From Geobacter sp. DSM 9736 (GTDB taxonomy: Bacteria > Desulfobacterota > Desulfuromonadia > Geobacterales > Geobacteraceae): DNA of 64,000 bases. The notes under the pieces are model-generated. The model searched no databases. It saw only the letters and a program-made list of their open reading frames with translations, and was not told the DNA's origin. A program made the translations under genes and the position numbers. The stretch is taken from NCBI RefSeq assembly GCF_900187405.1, contig NZ_LT896716.1:2546001-2610000 (forward strand), written 5' to 3'. Positions 25,928 through 34,427 of the stretch are shown piece by piece. The stretch's first letter is position 1; each line of letters opens with the position of its first letter.

Positions 25928-28429
25928 TCAGGCAAAGAATCGCTCCATCTCCCCATAGAGCTCCTCCGAACTCCCCTTCATCATCACCGCTTCCGGCAGC
26001 GCCCTGAGAAAAAATCTGCCGTAGCTCTTGGTAAGCACTCTGCTGTCGAGGATAAGGACGGCGCCGCGGTCGTCGCGGCTTCTTATGAGGCGCCCGAAAC
26101 CCTGCTTGAACTTGATCACCGCCTGCGGGACCGTATATTCCATGAAGGGGTCTCCACCCGTGGCGGCGATATGCTCCGCACGTGCAGCGAGAATCGGTTC
26201 CGTGGGAACCTTGAAAGGCAGCCTGGTTATCACCACAAGCTGGAGGGCTTTTCCCTGGACATCGACCCCCTCCCAGAACGAGTCAGTTCCGAACAGCGCG
26301 GCTCCCGGCTCTTTCTTGAAGCGCGAGAGGAGCAGATGGCGGTTTATCTCCCCCTGGCGAAGGGGCGTAATGCCGAGGGTCTGCAGGCGGGGGGCAAGGC
26401 GGTTGAATGTCCGTCCGAGGAGGTCGTAGGAGGTGAAGAGTACGAAGGCGCGCCCACGGGAAATCGTGAGAGCACGCAGCAGCTGATCCTGCAGCGCGGC
26501 GGCGAATCCGGGGGCGGTGGGCTCGGGAATGTCTGCGGGAATACCGACGAAGGCCTGACGTTCGTAATCGAAGGGTGAAGCAAGTAGCAGCTCCGTTACA
26601 CGGGACTTCTCCAGGAGGGACACCCCCGTACGTTTCTGAAGATAGTCGAAGCGCTCCCCCACCGCGAGGGTTGCCGAGGTTATCACTACAGTCTTGAACT
26701 TGTCGAAGATCACAGACTTGATCGATTCGGCGACCTCCAGGGGGGAGGCGCATAGCCTAAGAAGCATCCCCCTGCTTCCCTTGCGCAACTCGAACCAGCG
26801 GCAGAATCCCTCATCCCTTCCCACAAAGAAAAGAAGCTGCTCAATGCTGCCTTCTAGCCTCCCCTTGATCCCCTTTAGGTCCACCAACGGCCCCGCCATC
26901 CGGTCAAGTACCGGGTCGGGGAGCATCCTGCAAGCCTTCAGGAATCTGCCCAGTACCGAGGTATAGTCGGAAAGGGTTTCGGCCAGCGCGCGGACCTCCT
27001 CTGCGGCCTCGCGCCAGAAGTCGCTCCCGTACACCTCGGGGACGAGGCGAAGCTTCTGTTCCCGTGCCGAATCCTCTCCTTTCAGGTAAGCAATGAGGGC
27101 GACACCGATAGCATCCATCGCGCGGCCCACCGTGTCGGAAAGGGCGAGGCGCTTGGGCACCAGGGCCGTTTCGAGGATGCCGGCTATCTCCATGTAGGTG
27201 TCGTCCATGCTCTCCGGAACCTCCCTGGAAAGCAGTGCTGAAAGCTGAGGAAGCAGGCCGCGCTGCGGCTTTCGGGGATGCTGCAGCCGCCCGAGGACCT
27301 TCAGCAATCCCTGTCGCGAGACCTGTCCCGAAAGGTGGCTCGTCGCCACGTCCTCCAGGTGGTGCCCCTCGTCGAATATGAGCCGCTCGAAAGGAGGAAG
27401 GATGGCCGATGCGGAGTAGCCTGTCTCCTGGCGCACCGCCACGTCGGCCATTAGGAGGGCGTGGTTCACCACGAGCAGGTCGGCACTGGCGCCCTCCCTG
27501 CGTGCCGTATAGAAAAAGCAGCGGGAATAGTGGGAGCATTTCACCCTGCCGCACTGATCCGCCTCGCAGCAGACCTCCTCCCATGTCTCGTCGCGCGGGA
27601 TGAATGAAAGGTCGCTGCGGCAGCCGCTGGCAGTGGAGCGGCTCCATTCCACGATGGCGTCAAGTTCCGGGGCTCCCTCATCCTTGAAGAGAGTGGGGTC
27701 TTCTCCTGCTGCGCCGAGCTTTCGCAGGCAGAGATAATTGTTGCGCCCCTTGACCAGCACCGCCCTGAACTCGATCCCCCCCTGCTTGCGCAGAAAGGGA
27801 AGGTCCTTCTTCGTCAGCTGCTCCTGGAGATTGATGGTGTTGGTGGAAACTACGACCCGTTCCTTGTTCCGGACGGCCCAGAGAAGGGCGGGGAGGAGGT
27901 ATGCGAGAGATTTGCCGGTGCCGGTGCCGGCTTCGATCACCGCCACCCGCTCCTCGTTGAAGGCCTCGGCGACGGCGAACGCCATCCTTGTCTGCTCCTC
28001 CCGGTGTTCGTACCCGGCCAGACCTGCAGAAAGGATCCCGCCGGGGGTATACCAGCGCTCGATTTCAGGATAGGAGAGACGTTCCGTGCTGGGACGCGCA
28101 AAGGGGGAAACAACCTGATAGCATCGCTCGACACGGTTGTCGACGATGTAGAACCCGACTCCCTGGTTTCCCAGAATGGAAGCGATTTCCACATCTGCCT
28201 GGGAGGGGGTGAGCTGGCCGGAGGGGTGGTTGTGAATGACCACGTCGCCGAAGGATGTGGCGATCATGATGGCTGCAACGGCATCGCGGTTTCCCCGGGC
28301 AAGGGGCTCGACCTCGATGACGATGCGTGCCTCGTCGGTACGTCCGAGGAAGAAGACCTCGTTGCCGTCCGCCTCGGCAATCGATTGCTGCATCTGCAGC
28401 ACGGCGGCAGGAGAAAAGTAGCGGTTCAT
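25928..28429 (-). CDS. DinG/XPD-type helicase fused to an N-terminal RadC-like JAMM domain
   Basis: 833 aa. Residues 1-115 form a JAMM/RadC-like domain with the full metal motif H66-x-H68-P-x6-S76-x2-D79 (HNHPSGQLTPSQAD) and an upstream Glu. From about 125 the protein is an ATP-dependent superfamily 2 helicase of the DinG type: Walker A AGTGTGKS (168-175), an iron-sulfur cysteine set (CRSDLSF ... VCCEADQCGRVKCSHYSRC), the DEGH box (FDEGHHLEDVA), then TSATLAVGERFDY, LFTSYDLLGRTF, SFWEGVD and QGFGRLIRSRDDRGAVLILD. DinG unwinds R-loops, forks and damaged DNA. The fused domain is usually a separate RadC-type protein. Single gene. Confidence 0.88.
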   Translation of the reverse strand: MNRYFSPAAVLQMQQSIAEADGNEVFFLGRTDEARIVIEVEPLARGNRDAVAAIMIATSFGDVVIHNHPSGQLTPSQADVEIASILGNQGVGFYIVDNRVERCYQVVSPFARPSTERLSYPEIERWYTPGGILSAGLAGYEHREEQTRMAFAVAEAFNEERVAVIEAGTGTGKSLAYLLPALLWAVRNKERVVVSTNTINLQEQLTKKDLPFLRKQGGIEFRAVLVKGRNNYLCLRKLGAAGEDPTLFKDEGAPELDAIVEWSRSTASGCRSDLSFIPRDETWEEVCCEADQCGRVKCSHYSRCFFYTARREGASADLLVVNHALLMADVAVRQETGYSASAILPPFERLIFDEGHHLEDVATSHLSGQVSRQGLLKVLGRLQHPRKPQRGLLPQLSALLSREVPESMDDTYMEIAGILETALVPKRLALSDTVGRAMDAIGVALIAYLKGEDSAREQKLRLVPEVYGSDFWREAAEEVRALAETLSDYTSVLGRFLKACRMLPDPVLDRMAGPLVDLKGIKGRLEGSIEQLLFFVGRDEGFCRWFELRKGSRGMLLRLCASPLEVAESIKSVIFDKFKTVVITSATLAVGERFDYLQKRTGVSLLEKSRVTELLLASPFDYERQAFVGIPADIPEPTAPGFAAALQDQLLRALTISRGRAFVLFTSYDLLGRTFNRLAPRLQTLGITPLRQGEINRHLLLSRFKKEPGAALFGTDSFWEGVDVQGKALQLVVITRLPFKVPTEPILAARAEHIAATGGDPFMEYTVPQAVIKFKQGFGRLIRSRDDRGAVLILDSRVLTKSYGRFFLRALPEAVMMKGSSEELYGEMERFFA

Positions 28430-28498
28430 CGCTCCTGAAGATACTACCTTCGCCGCCGTGCCGCAATGCTTTTCAGGGGGAGAAACGGCGCTCCCGCA

Positions 28499-28780
28499 TT
28501 AGTTTTGCTTGTGGCATCCGCTGCATGTGGTCGGTCCGGACTTGGTGTCCTTATGGCAGTCGGTGCACAGCTTGTGAGCCGTTTCCTTATTGAAACCTTC
28601 GATCTTCCCTCCGGCTTCGGATGTATGACACGGCTTGCAACTGTCGAGTGCTTTCTGATGCTTTTCGTGGGAGAAAGGCACATCGCCTGCCTTTTTACCG
28701 GGAAGCATGATCGTTTCCTGCGCCGAAGCCGTTCCGGTCATGAACAGTGCACATGCCATGAGTGTGATGATTGTTTTCAT
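28499..28780 (-). CDS. Divergent PpcA-type triheme cytochrome c7
   Basis: A 93-aa precursor with signal peptide (ASA-QE) and three heme motifs (CKPCH, CTDCH, CSGCH) at the spacing of the c7 family, plus distal His in FSHEKHQ and TAHK. The N-terminal part of the mature protein (ETIMLPGKKAGDVPF) is unlike the other two c7 proteins here, and the protein is less lysine-rich, so redox partners may differ. The next gene upstream on this strand is another c7, about 130 bases away, but a terminator lies between, so they are separate units. Confidence 0.9.
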   Translation of the reverse strand: MKTIITLMACALFMTGTASAQETIMLPGKKAGDVPFSHEKHQKALDSCKPCHTSEAGGKIEGFNKETAHKLCTDCHKDTKSGPTTCSGCHKQN

Positions 28781-28852
28781 TGCGGTCCCCCCCTTTGTTC
28801 ATGAAAATAGTAGCTACAATACTACCCCCTAATCATGCTTTTGCAAGGGCCC

Positions 28853-28892
28853 AACGAAAAAGGGGGCGGAGAAAAATCTCCAGCCCCCTTCC
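28853..28892 (-). terminator. Terminator of the second c7 gene
   Basis: On the minus strand: GGGGGCTGGAGA / TCTCCGCCCCC imperfect stem followed by TTTTT, 20 bases after the stop of the gene at 28912-29193. Confidence 0.75.
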
Positions 28893-28911
28893 ATCTCTGT
28901 CGGCCTACCTG

Positions 28912-29193
28912 CTACTTCTTGTGACATTCGCCACACTTGGTGGGGCCGGCCTTCTTCTGCTCATGGCATCCCTTGCACAGCTTGTGCGCAGCATCCTTGT
29001 CGAAGTTTTCGATCTTCCCCGGCCCCTTCTCATGGCAGGTTTTGCAATCTTTAACGTATTCCTGGTGCTTCTTGTGGCCAAACTTCACGTCACCATTCTT
29101 GGCCTTGAGGACCATTTCATCCGCCGCACCCGCCGCAAAGGCGAGCCCTGCACAGTACAGTGTCATTGCTGCTGCTGCGATAATTTTCTTCAT
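28912..29193 (-). CDS. PpcA-type triheme cytochrome c7
   Basis: A 93-aa precursor; signal peptide ending AFA-AG, three heme motifs (CKTCH, CKGCH, CGECH) and distal His in FGHKKHQ and AAHK. Very close to the cytochrome at 23179 (shared KAKNGDVKF and KKAGPTKCGECHKK), so a recent paralogue. Periplasmic electron carrier. Preceded by AAAGGAGC. Upstream on this strand TTGCAA, a 16-base spacer and TACTAT (about 29237-29260) form a candidate promoter. Confidence 0.92.
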   Translation of the reverse strand: MKKIIAAAAMTLYCAGLAFAAGAADEMVLKAKNGDVKFGHKKHQEYVKDCKTCHEKGPGKIENFDKDAAHKLCKGCHEQKKAGPTKCGECHKK

Positions 29194-29312
29194 GGTAATG
29201 CTCCTTTCTTCATTTGAAAAATTCTACATCTATAGTAGCGGCATAATTTTGTTTTGCAACTGGGGGAGGAACTGAACAATGGAAATTCGGGATCGGGACG
29301 TTCGCCTTGAAT

Positions 29313-29349
29313 GAAAAAGGGCGGCGTGCACCCGGCACGCCGCCCCTTT
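29313..29349 (-). terminator. Terminator of the PEPCK gene
   Basis: An 11-bp stem (29319-29329 with 29335-29345) with a 5-base loop; on the minus strand it is followed by TTTTT. It lies about 25 bases after the PEPCK stop. Confidence 0.85.
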
Positions 29350-29371
29350 TGCTTTACGCTATGTTTCTCCG

Positions 29372-31228
29372 TCAGTCGTTGTATCCTTCCACTGCGGTCG
29401 GATCCATCTGCTCCCAGTGCTCGGGCGAACGCCAGAGGCTGGAGAGTATCAGTTCACGGATGTGGAGGAACTCCTTGGGGAGGCGGTCGTATATCTTTAC
29501 GAACAGCTCCTCGTGGGAAATGATTTCATCCTTCCAGCCGTCCCTGTCGACCGACATCAGTTCGTAGAACTGCTCCCGCGACACGGTATTATCGAGGCCG
29601 GTCCAGTCGATATCCTCGTACTTCGGCATCCAGCCCAGCGGGCTCTCTACCGCAGCGCCACGGCCGTGAACGCGATCGACGATCCACTTGAGGATCCGCA
29701 TGTTCTCACCGAAGCCCGGCCAGAGGAACTTCCCGTTTGCATCCTTGCGGAACCAGTTCACGCTGAAGATGCGCGGGGGGACCGGAGTAGTCCGCCCGAT
29801 CTGGAGCCAGTGGGCGAAGTAATCGGCCATGTGATAGCCGCAGAAGGGAAGCATGGCGAACGGGTCGCGACGGACGTTTCCGATGGAGCCCACGGCGGCT
29901 GCAGTGGTTTCCGATCCCATGGTTGCGGCTAGATAGACGCCGAAGGGCCAGTTGAGGGACTGGTAGACGAGAGGAATGACGTTACTGCGACGGCCGCCGA
30001 AAATGAAGGCGCTGATGGGCACCCCTTTCGGGTTCTCCCAGTCCGGGTCGATGGAGGGGCACTGGCTGGCCGGCGAAGTGAACCGGGCATTCGGATGTGC
30101 GGCGGGGCGGCCACAGTCGGGAGTCCATTCTTTCCCCTGCCAGTCGATCAGCTTGGCGGGGGGCTCTTCCGTCATCCCCTCCCACCAGACATCCCCATCG
30201 GGAGTGAGCGCTACGTTGGTGAAGATGGTGTTGGCGGCACAGGAGGCCATGGCGTTGGGGTTGGTGTGCGCCGATGTTCCGGGAGCCACGCCGAAGTACC
30301 CGTACTCGGGGTTGATGGCGTAGAGCTGCCCGTCGGAGCCGGGCTTGATCCAGGCGATGTCGTCGCCGATGGTGGTAACTTTCCAGCCATTGTCCTGGAA
30401 AGACTTGGGGGGGATCAGCATCGCGAAGTTCGTCTTGCCGCAGGCGCTGGGGAAAGCCGCTGCTACATAGGTCTTCTGCTTGTCCGGTGATTCCACACCG
30501 AGTATCAGCATGTGCTCGGCGAGCCACCCTTCATCCTTGGCAATCTTCGAGGCGATGCGCAGAGCCAGGCATTTCTTCCCGAGAAGCGCATTGCCGCCGT
30601 AGCCGGAGCCGAAAGACCAGATGGATCTCTCCTCCGGGAAATGAACGATATATTTCTCCTTGTTGCAGGGCCAGGGGACATCCTGCTGCCCCGGAGCCAG
30701 AGGAGCGCCGACGGAGTGGAGGCATGGAACGAATTCACCATCGCCCAGGACATCGATGACGGCTTTTCCCATCCGGGTCATGATGCGCATGTTGACGGCT
30801 ACGTAGGGGGAGTCCGATATCTCGACGCCTATCTTGGCAATGGGAGAACCAAGAGGGCCCATGCTGAAGGGAATAACGTACATGGTCCTGCCGCGCATGC
30901 ACCCCTTGAAGAGCTTCGTCAGAGTCTCCTTCATTTCCTTCGGGTGCATCCAGTTATTGGTGGGACCGGCATCCTGCTTGGAGATGCTGCAGATGAAGGT
31001 GCGGTCCTCGACCCGCGCCACATCGATCGGATCGGACCAGGCGAGATAGCTGTTGGGACGCTTCTGCTCGTTCAACTTCCGGAAGGTACCGCTCTTGACC
31101 AGCTTGTCGCAGAGCTGGTCGTACTCCTGCTGCGAGCCGTCACACCAGTAGACATCCTCCGGTTCGCACAGCGCCCTGACTTCCTCCACCCACTTTTTCA
31201 GTTGTTGGTTTTTAACTTCGTAACTCAT
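29372..31228 (-). CDS. pckG: Phosphoenolpyruvate carboxykinase (GTP)
   Basis: Gluconeogenic enzyme making PEP from oxaloacetate with GTP. The start is ATG 31228 ([27 protein letters not shown] upstream), giving 618 aa, typical of the GTP-dependent class. Motifs in order: [31 protein letters not shown], kinase-1a loop FPSACGKTN with catalytic Cys, IGDDIAWIK and [12 protein letters not shown]. Single gene with its own terminator. The upstream frame to 31396 is not protein-like. Confidence 0.95.
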   Translation of the reverse strand: MSYEVKNQQLKKWVEEVRALCEPEDVYWCDGSQQEYDQLCDKLVKSGTFRKLNEQKRPNSYLAWSDPIDVARVEDRTFICSISKQDAGPTNNWMHPKEMKETLTKLFKGCMRGRTMYVIPFSMGPLGSPIAKIGVEISDSPYVAVNMRIMTRMGKAVIDVLGDGEFVPCLHSVGAPLAPGQQDVPWPCNKEKYIVHFPEERSIWSFGSGYGGNALLGKKCLALRIASKIAKDEGWLAEHMLILGVESPDKQKTYVAAAFPSACGKTNFAMLIPPKSFQDNGWKVTTIGDDIAWIKPGSDGQLYAINPEYGYFGVAPGTSAHTNPNAMASCAANTIFTNVALTPDGDVWWEGMTEEPPAKLIDWQGKEWTPDCGRPAAHPNARFTSPASQCPSIDPDWENPKGVPISAFIFGGRRSNVIPLVYQSLNWPFGVYLAATMGSETTAAAVGSIGNVRRDPFAMLPFCGYHMADYFAHWLQIGRTTPVPPRIFSVNWFRKDANGKFLWPGFGENMRILKWIVDRVHGRGAAVESPLGWMPKYEDIDWTGLDNTVSREQFYELMSVDRDGWKDEIISHEELFVKIYDRLPKEFLHIRELILSSLWRSPEHWEQMDPTAVEGYND

Positions 31229-31567
31229 GCCTCGTGCCCCTTCCCCCTTGATTGGAATGTGTATGCACTTCAAACAGCCACTCCCACTAGGGGGAGCGAG
31301 TCTTGAAACCATCGAGTAAAACAGCATCTCACCAGTGGCGGGTCCACCGACAAAATCCCTGTTACATCCGGAGGATAGGCAGCAGTGACGTGGCACCCGC
31401 TTTTTAACCGCGTTAAAATATCACAAGCCTGAATAAAACTAAAGTGAAATCACATGAGTCAAGTGTATACAATTTTGTGAAGAGCGGTATACTTAGCAAG
31501 GTTCGCGTGGAGGGACAGCTACATTAACGCGCTCACATTAGTTCAATAGTACACAAGGAGGAGAAAA
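31229..31567. promoter_or_regulatory. Divergent intergenic region between pckG and rubredoxin
   Basis: About 340 bases without an ORF that I can support. The part 31405-31500 is AT-rich and holds two GTATAC palindromes (about 31465 and 31486), TATACAAT and TATACT boxes suitable as -10 elements for the rubredoxin, and GTTAAAATATCAC facing pckG. I cannot assign a regulator. Confidence 0.4.
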
Positions 31568-31726
31568 ATGCAACGATGGGTATGCACAATTTGTCAGTAT
31601 GTTTATGATCCTGCCGCAGGAGACCCGGACAACGGTGTGGCGCCGGGAACGGCCTTCGAAGACGTGCCGCAGGAGTGGGTGTGCCCGGTATGCGGGGCGG
31701 GAAAAGACGTGTTCGAGCAGGAATGA
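31568..31726 (+). CDS. rub: Rubredoxin
   Basis: A 52-residue one-iron protein with both iron-binding knuckles: CTICQYVY (Cys6, Cys9) and CPVCGAGKD (Cys39, Cys42), plus the standard [22 protein letters not shown] stretch, split here as [12 protein letters not shown] and [10 protein letters not shown]. Small electron carrier, in anaerobes often serving rubrerythrin or superoxide reductase. An AGGAGGAG site is 6 bases before the ATG. Single gene; a short GGGCAG/CTGCCC hairpin follows the stop. Confidence 0.95.
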   Translation: MQRWVCTICQYVYDPAAGDPDNGVAPGTAFEDVPQEWVCPVCGAGKDVFEQE

Positions 31727-31778
31727 CGGGCAGCAGCACTGCCCGCAGCCTGAGGTGACGGGGTTACTCCGGAATCGG

Positions 31779-31955
31779 TTACTTCTTGGTGGCCTGCTTG
31801 ATTACGTCAACGGAAGTTTCGCCGGCAACGACCTTGATGCGCCAGACCAGGCCGCATTCGCCACACTCCTTTACCGGCGACTCCTCGGCGGTGAACCCTG
31901 CGGAATGAATGTCGATCTCGACTGACTTGCGGCTCCCGCAATTGGGACATTTCAT
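31779..31955 (-). CDS. Small zinc-ribbon protein, hypothetical
   Basis: A 58-residue protein read on the minus strand, start at 31955 after AGGAGGAGC. It has two Cys pairs, CPNC (3-6) and CGEC (about 32-35), spaced as a zinc ribbon, then VWRIKVVAGETSVDV. I do not recognise a named family; the sequence resembles small DNA- or RNA-associated zinc ribbons only in layout. It lies 23 bases downstream of nothing on its strand except the next gene's stop context: it is upstream-adjacent to the aminotransferase end (31987), so it may be the second gene of that transcript. Confidence 0.7.
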   Translation of the reverse strand: MKCPNCGSRKSVEIDIHSAGFTAEESPVKECGECGLVWRIKVVAGETSVDVIKQATKK

Positions 31956-31986
31956 GCTGCTCCTCCTTTTGTTGGTTGAGGCGTGG

Positions 31987-33057
31987 TTACAGTGTTGCCA
32001 GCGTGCGCTCGACTACGGCGAGGAACTCCTGCAGGTCAAGTACCTGCATGTCGCCCATGTGGGCGATCCGGAAGGTCTTGCCCTTGATCTTTCCATATCC
32101 GTCGTCGAAGGCGAATCCCTGCTCCCCCAGCTTCTTCTTCAAAGCCGCCAGATCGGCATTCTTCGCATTGGACGCACAGGTGAGCGTCAGCGAGCAGTAC
32201 CGCTCCTCGGGGAAGAGGGGGAAGCCGTGCTCGCGCACCCACCCACGGACAAGATCTGCCATGTCACGGTGCCTCTTCCACCGGGCTTCGAGCCCCTCGG
32301 CAAAAATGCGGTCCAGCTGGCGGTCGAGGGCGTAGATCTGCGAAATGCACGGTGTTGACGGAGTATTGTCCTTCTCGTCGTTGGCCGCAAATTCGAGAAA
32401 ATCGAAATAATACCCTCGGGCAGGTACCGTTTTTGCACGCTCCAGAGCCTTCTCCCCCGCCGTGAAAACGGCAAGTCCCGGAGGAAGGGCGAAGGCCTTC
32501 TGGACCCCGAAGATGCAGCAGTCGATCCCGAGCTGGCCCAGAGGGATGTCGAGGGCGCTCATGGAAGAGACGGTGTCGATGATCGACACCACCTCGGGAT
32601 ACCTGCGAAGAACTTCCGCGATCTCGGGGAGGGGCGACATGACGCCGGTGGACGTCTCGTTATGGATAAGGGTGATGGCATCGTAACGGCCGCCGGCCAG
32701 CGTCTTCTCCACCAGTTCGGGCGTTATGGGCTTACCCCAGTCGACCTTTATGGCATCCGCCTCTTTCCCGCAGCGTAGCGTAACGTCATGCCACTTGTCG
32801 GAGAAGGCTCCATTGCAGAAATTGGCGCACCGTTTCCCGATGAGGTTGCGAACCGCCCCCTCCATCACGCCGAATGCACTCGACGTGGAGAGGAACACAC
32901 GGTCCGTCGTCGAGAGCAGCCTGCGCAGCTTCTCCTTGATCCCTTTGTGGAGAAGGGCATATTCCGGCATCCGGTGCCCCACCATCGGCGTCGCCATGGC
33001 TTCCAGAATTTCAGGCGCTACCTCGATCGGTCCGGGAATAAACAGCTTCTTGTGCAT
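31987..33057 (-). CDS. Class V pyridoxal-phosphate aminotransferase (serine-pyruvate / alanine-glyoxylate type)
   Basis: 356 aa from ATG 33057 (GAGGTG upstream; a TTG two codons earlier is less likely). Class V fold: FIPGPIEVAPEILEAM, GHRMPEYALLHKGIKEKL, LIHNETSTGVMSPLPEIAEV, DTVSSMSALDIPLG, then the PLP lysine in FGVQKAFALPPG (about residue 190). The family covers alanine-glyoxylate, serine-pyruvate and (S)-ureidoglycine aminotransferases and some phosphoserine-like enzymes, so the substrate is uncertain. Promoter candidate on the minus strand: TTGACA at 33129-33124. Confidence 0.85.
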   Translation of the reverse strand: MHKKLFIPGPIEVAPEILEAMATPMVGHRMPEYALLHKGIKEKLRRLLSTTDRVFLSTSSAFGVMEGAVRNLIGKRCANFCNGAFSDKWHDVTLRCGKEADAIKVDWGKPITPELVEKTLAGGRYDAITLIHNETSTGVMSPLPEIAEVLRRYPEVVSIIDTVSSMSALDIPLGQLGIDCCIFGVQKAFALPPGLAVFTAGEKALERAKTVPARGYYFDFLEFAANDEKDNTPSTPCISQIYALDRQLDRIFAEGLEARWKRHRDMADLVRGWVREHGFPLFPEERYCSLTLTCASNAKNADLAALKKKLGEQGFAFDDGYGKIKGKTFRIAHMGDMQVLDLQEFLAVVERTLATL

Positions 33058-33100
33058 GTACAAAGCACCTCATGGAGAATATAACACCATTTTTCTGGCA

Positions 33101-33179
33101 AGCTAACAAATGTGAATACGGCTTGTCAAGAATTGTGCGGCCTGGGACGGTTGACAACCCCGGTGAGTCGCCTGTATTC
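33101..33179. promoter_or_regulatory. Back-to-back promoters of the aminotransferase and S1-protein genes
   Basis: Rightward: TTGACA 33151-33156, 17 bases, GTATTC 33174-33179. Leftward: TTGACA (33129-33124), 17 bases, TTAGCT (33106-33101). The -35 boxes are only 21 bases apart, so the two promoters could be coregulated. Confidence 0.5.
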
Positions 33180-33214
33180 TTTCGGCAAAAACAAAGACCA
33201 AGGAAAAAACTACA

Positions 33215-34426
33215 ATGAAAGACGACAAAAGCAACGCCCCCGAAGGGATGGAAGAGGAAAGCTTTGCCGACCTTTTCGAGCGAAGTTACCGGCAGACCGG
33301 CCGCATCGAGCCGGGACAAAAGGTTGAGGTGCGGGTACTGAAGATATCCGGTGACTGGGTGTTTCTCGATACCGGGCGCAAGGGGGAAGGTGTCCTCGAC
33401 AGGAGGGAGCTGTGCGACCCGGAAGGAAATCTTACAGTAAAGGAAGGCGACACGGTCACTGCCTACTTCCTCGGCATCCAGAACAACGAACTTCGCTTCA
33501 CCACACGGATCGGCGGGGGCGCAGCCGGGCTTGCACAGCTGGAGGAGGCGTACCGTGCCGGGATACCGGTGGAAGGATTCGTGGAGAAAGAAGTGAAAGG
33601 GGGATTCGAAGTAAAGCTGGCGGGCACGATCCGGTCATTCTGCCCCTATTCGCAGATGGACATACGCCGGGTGGACGCTCCATCGGACCTCATAGGACGG
33701 CACTTCCCCTTCCGCGTCACCGATTATGGGGAAAGGGGGCGCAACATTGTCGTGTCGCGGCGGGCACTCCTGGAGGAAGAACAGCGCAGGCAGAAAGAGG
33801 CGCTCCGGGAGACGCTGAAGGAAGGGATGACGGTTCGCGGAACGGTAAGTTCCCTCCAGAAATTCGGAGCGTTCGTTTCGCTGGGGGGAGTCGAGGGGCT
33901 CATTCCCATGGCGGAACTAGGGTGGGGACGGGTTAACGATGTGCGTGACGTGCTGTCTGCAGGCCAGGAAGTCGACGTGGTGGTCAAACAGATCGACTGG
34001 GCCAACGACCGCATAACCCTTAGCCTCAAGGAAACCCTCGCCGACCCGTGGATAGAGGTGGCGGCCCGCTTCCCGGAAGGGAGCTATCATACCGGACGCA
34101 TCTCGCGCCTGGCTCCTTTCGGCGCTTTTGTAACCATCGGCGAAGGCATCGACGGTCTCATCCATATCTCGAAACTCGGCGGCGGAAAACGAATCAACCA
34201 CCCACGTGAAATTGTGAAGGAGGGGGATTCCGTCGAAGTGAAGGTTGATGCGGTAGACCGGGAGCAGAAGCGGCTCTCGCTGTCGCTGGCGGCGGCAAGC
34301 AGGGAAGAGGAAGAGGAGGCCATGACGCTGGACCGCTTTAAGCGTCAGGCATCTGAAGCTCCCAAAACCATGGGGACGCTCGGAGATCTGCTCAAGGCGA
34401 AGATGGGAAAAGACAAAAAGAGCTGA
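33215..34426 (+). CDS. Protein with four S1 RNA-binding domains (ribosomal protein S1-like)
   Basis: 403 aa with four S1 domains at about 30-100, 112-185, 195-270 and 285-360. The third and fourth have the clearest motif (GTVSSLQKFGAFVSLGGVEGLIPMAELGW and GRISRLAPFGAFVTIGEGIDGLIHISKLG, each abbreviated here). It is shorter than true S1 (about 550-590 aa, six domains) and is likely a secondary RNA-binding protein of the YhgF/S1-like type; translation or RNA-decay roles are inferences. Candidate promoter just upstream. Its stop is one base from the next start, so the HAF-repeat gene is cotranscribed. Confidence 0.85.
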   Translation: MKDDKSNAPEGMEEESFADLFERSYRQTGRIEPGQKVEVRVLKISGDWVFLDTGRKGEGVLDRRELCDPEGNLTVKEGDTVTAYFLGIQNNELRFTTRIGGGAAGLAQLEEAYRAGIPVEGFVEKEVKGGFEVKLAGTIRSFCPYSQMDIRRVDAPSDLIGRHFPFRVTDYGERGRNIVVSRRALLEEEQRRQKEALRETLKEGMTVRGTVSSLQKFGAFVSLGGVEGLIPMAELGWGRVNDVRDVLSAGQEVDVVVKQIDWANDRITLSLKETLADPWIEVAARFPEGSYHTGRISRLAPFGAFVTIGEGIDGLIHISKLGGGKRINHPREIVKEGDSVEVKVDAVDREQKRLSLSLAAASREEEEEAMTLDRFKRQASEAPKTMGTLGDLLKAKMGKDKKS

Positions 34427-34427
34427 C

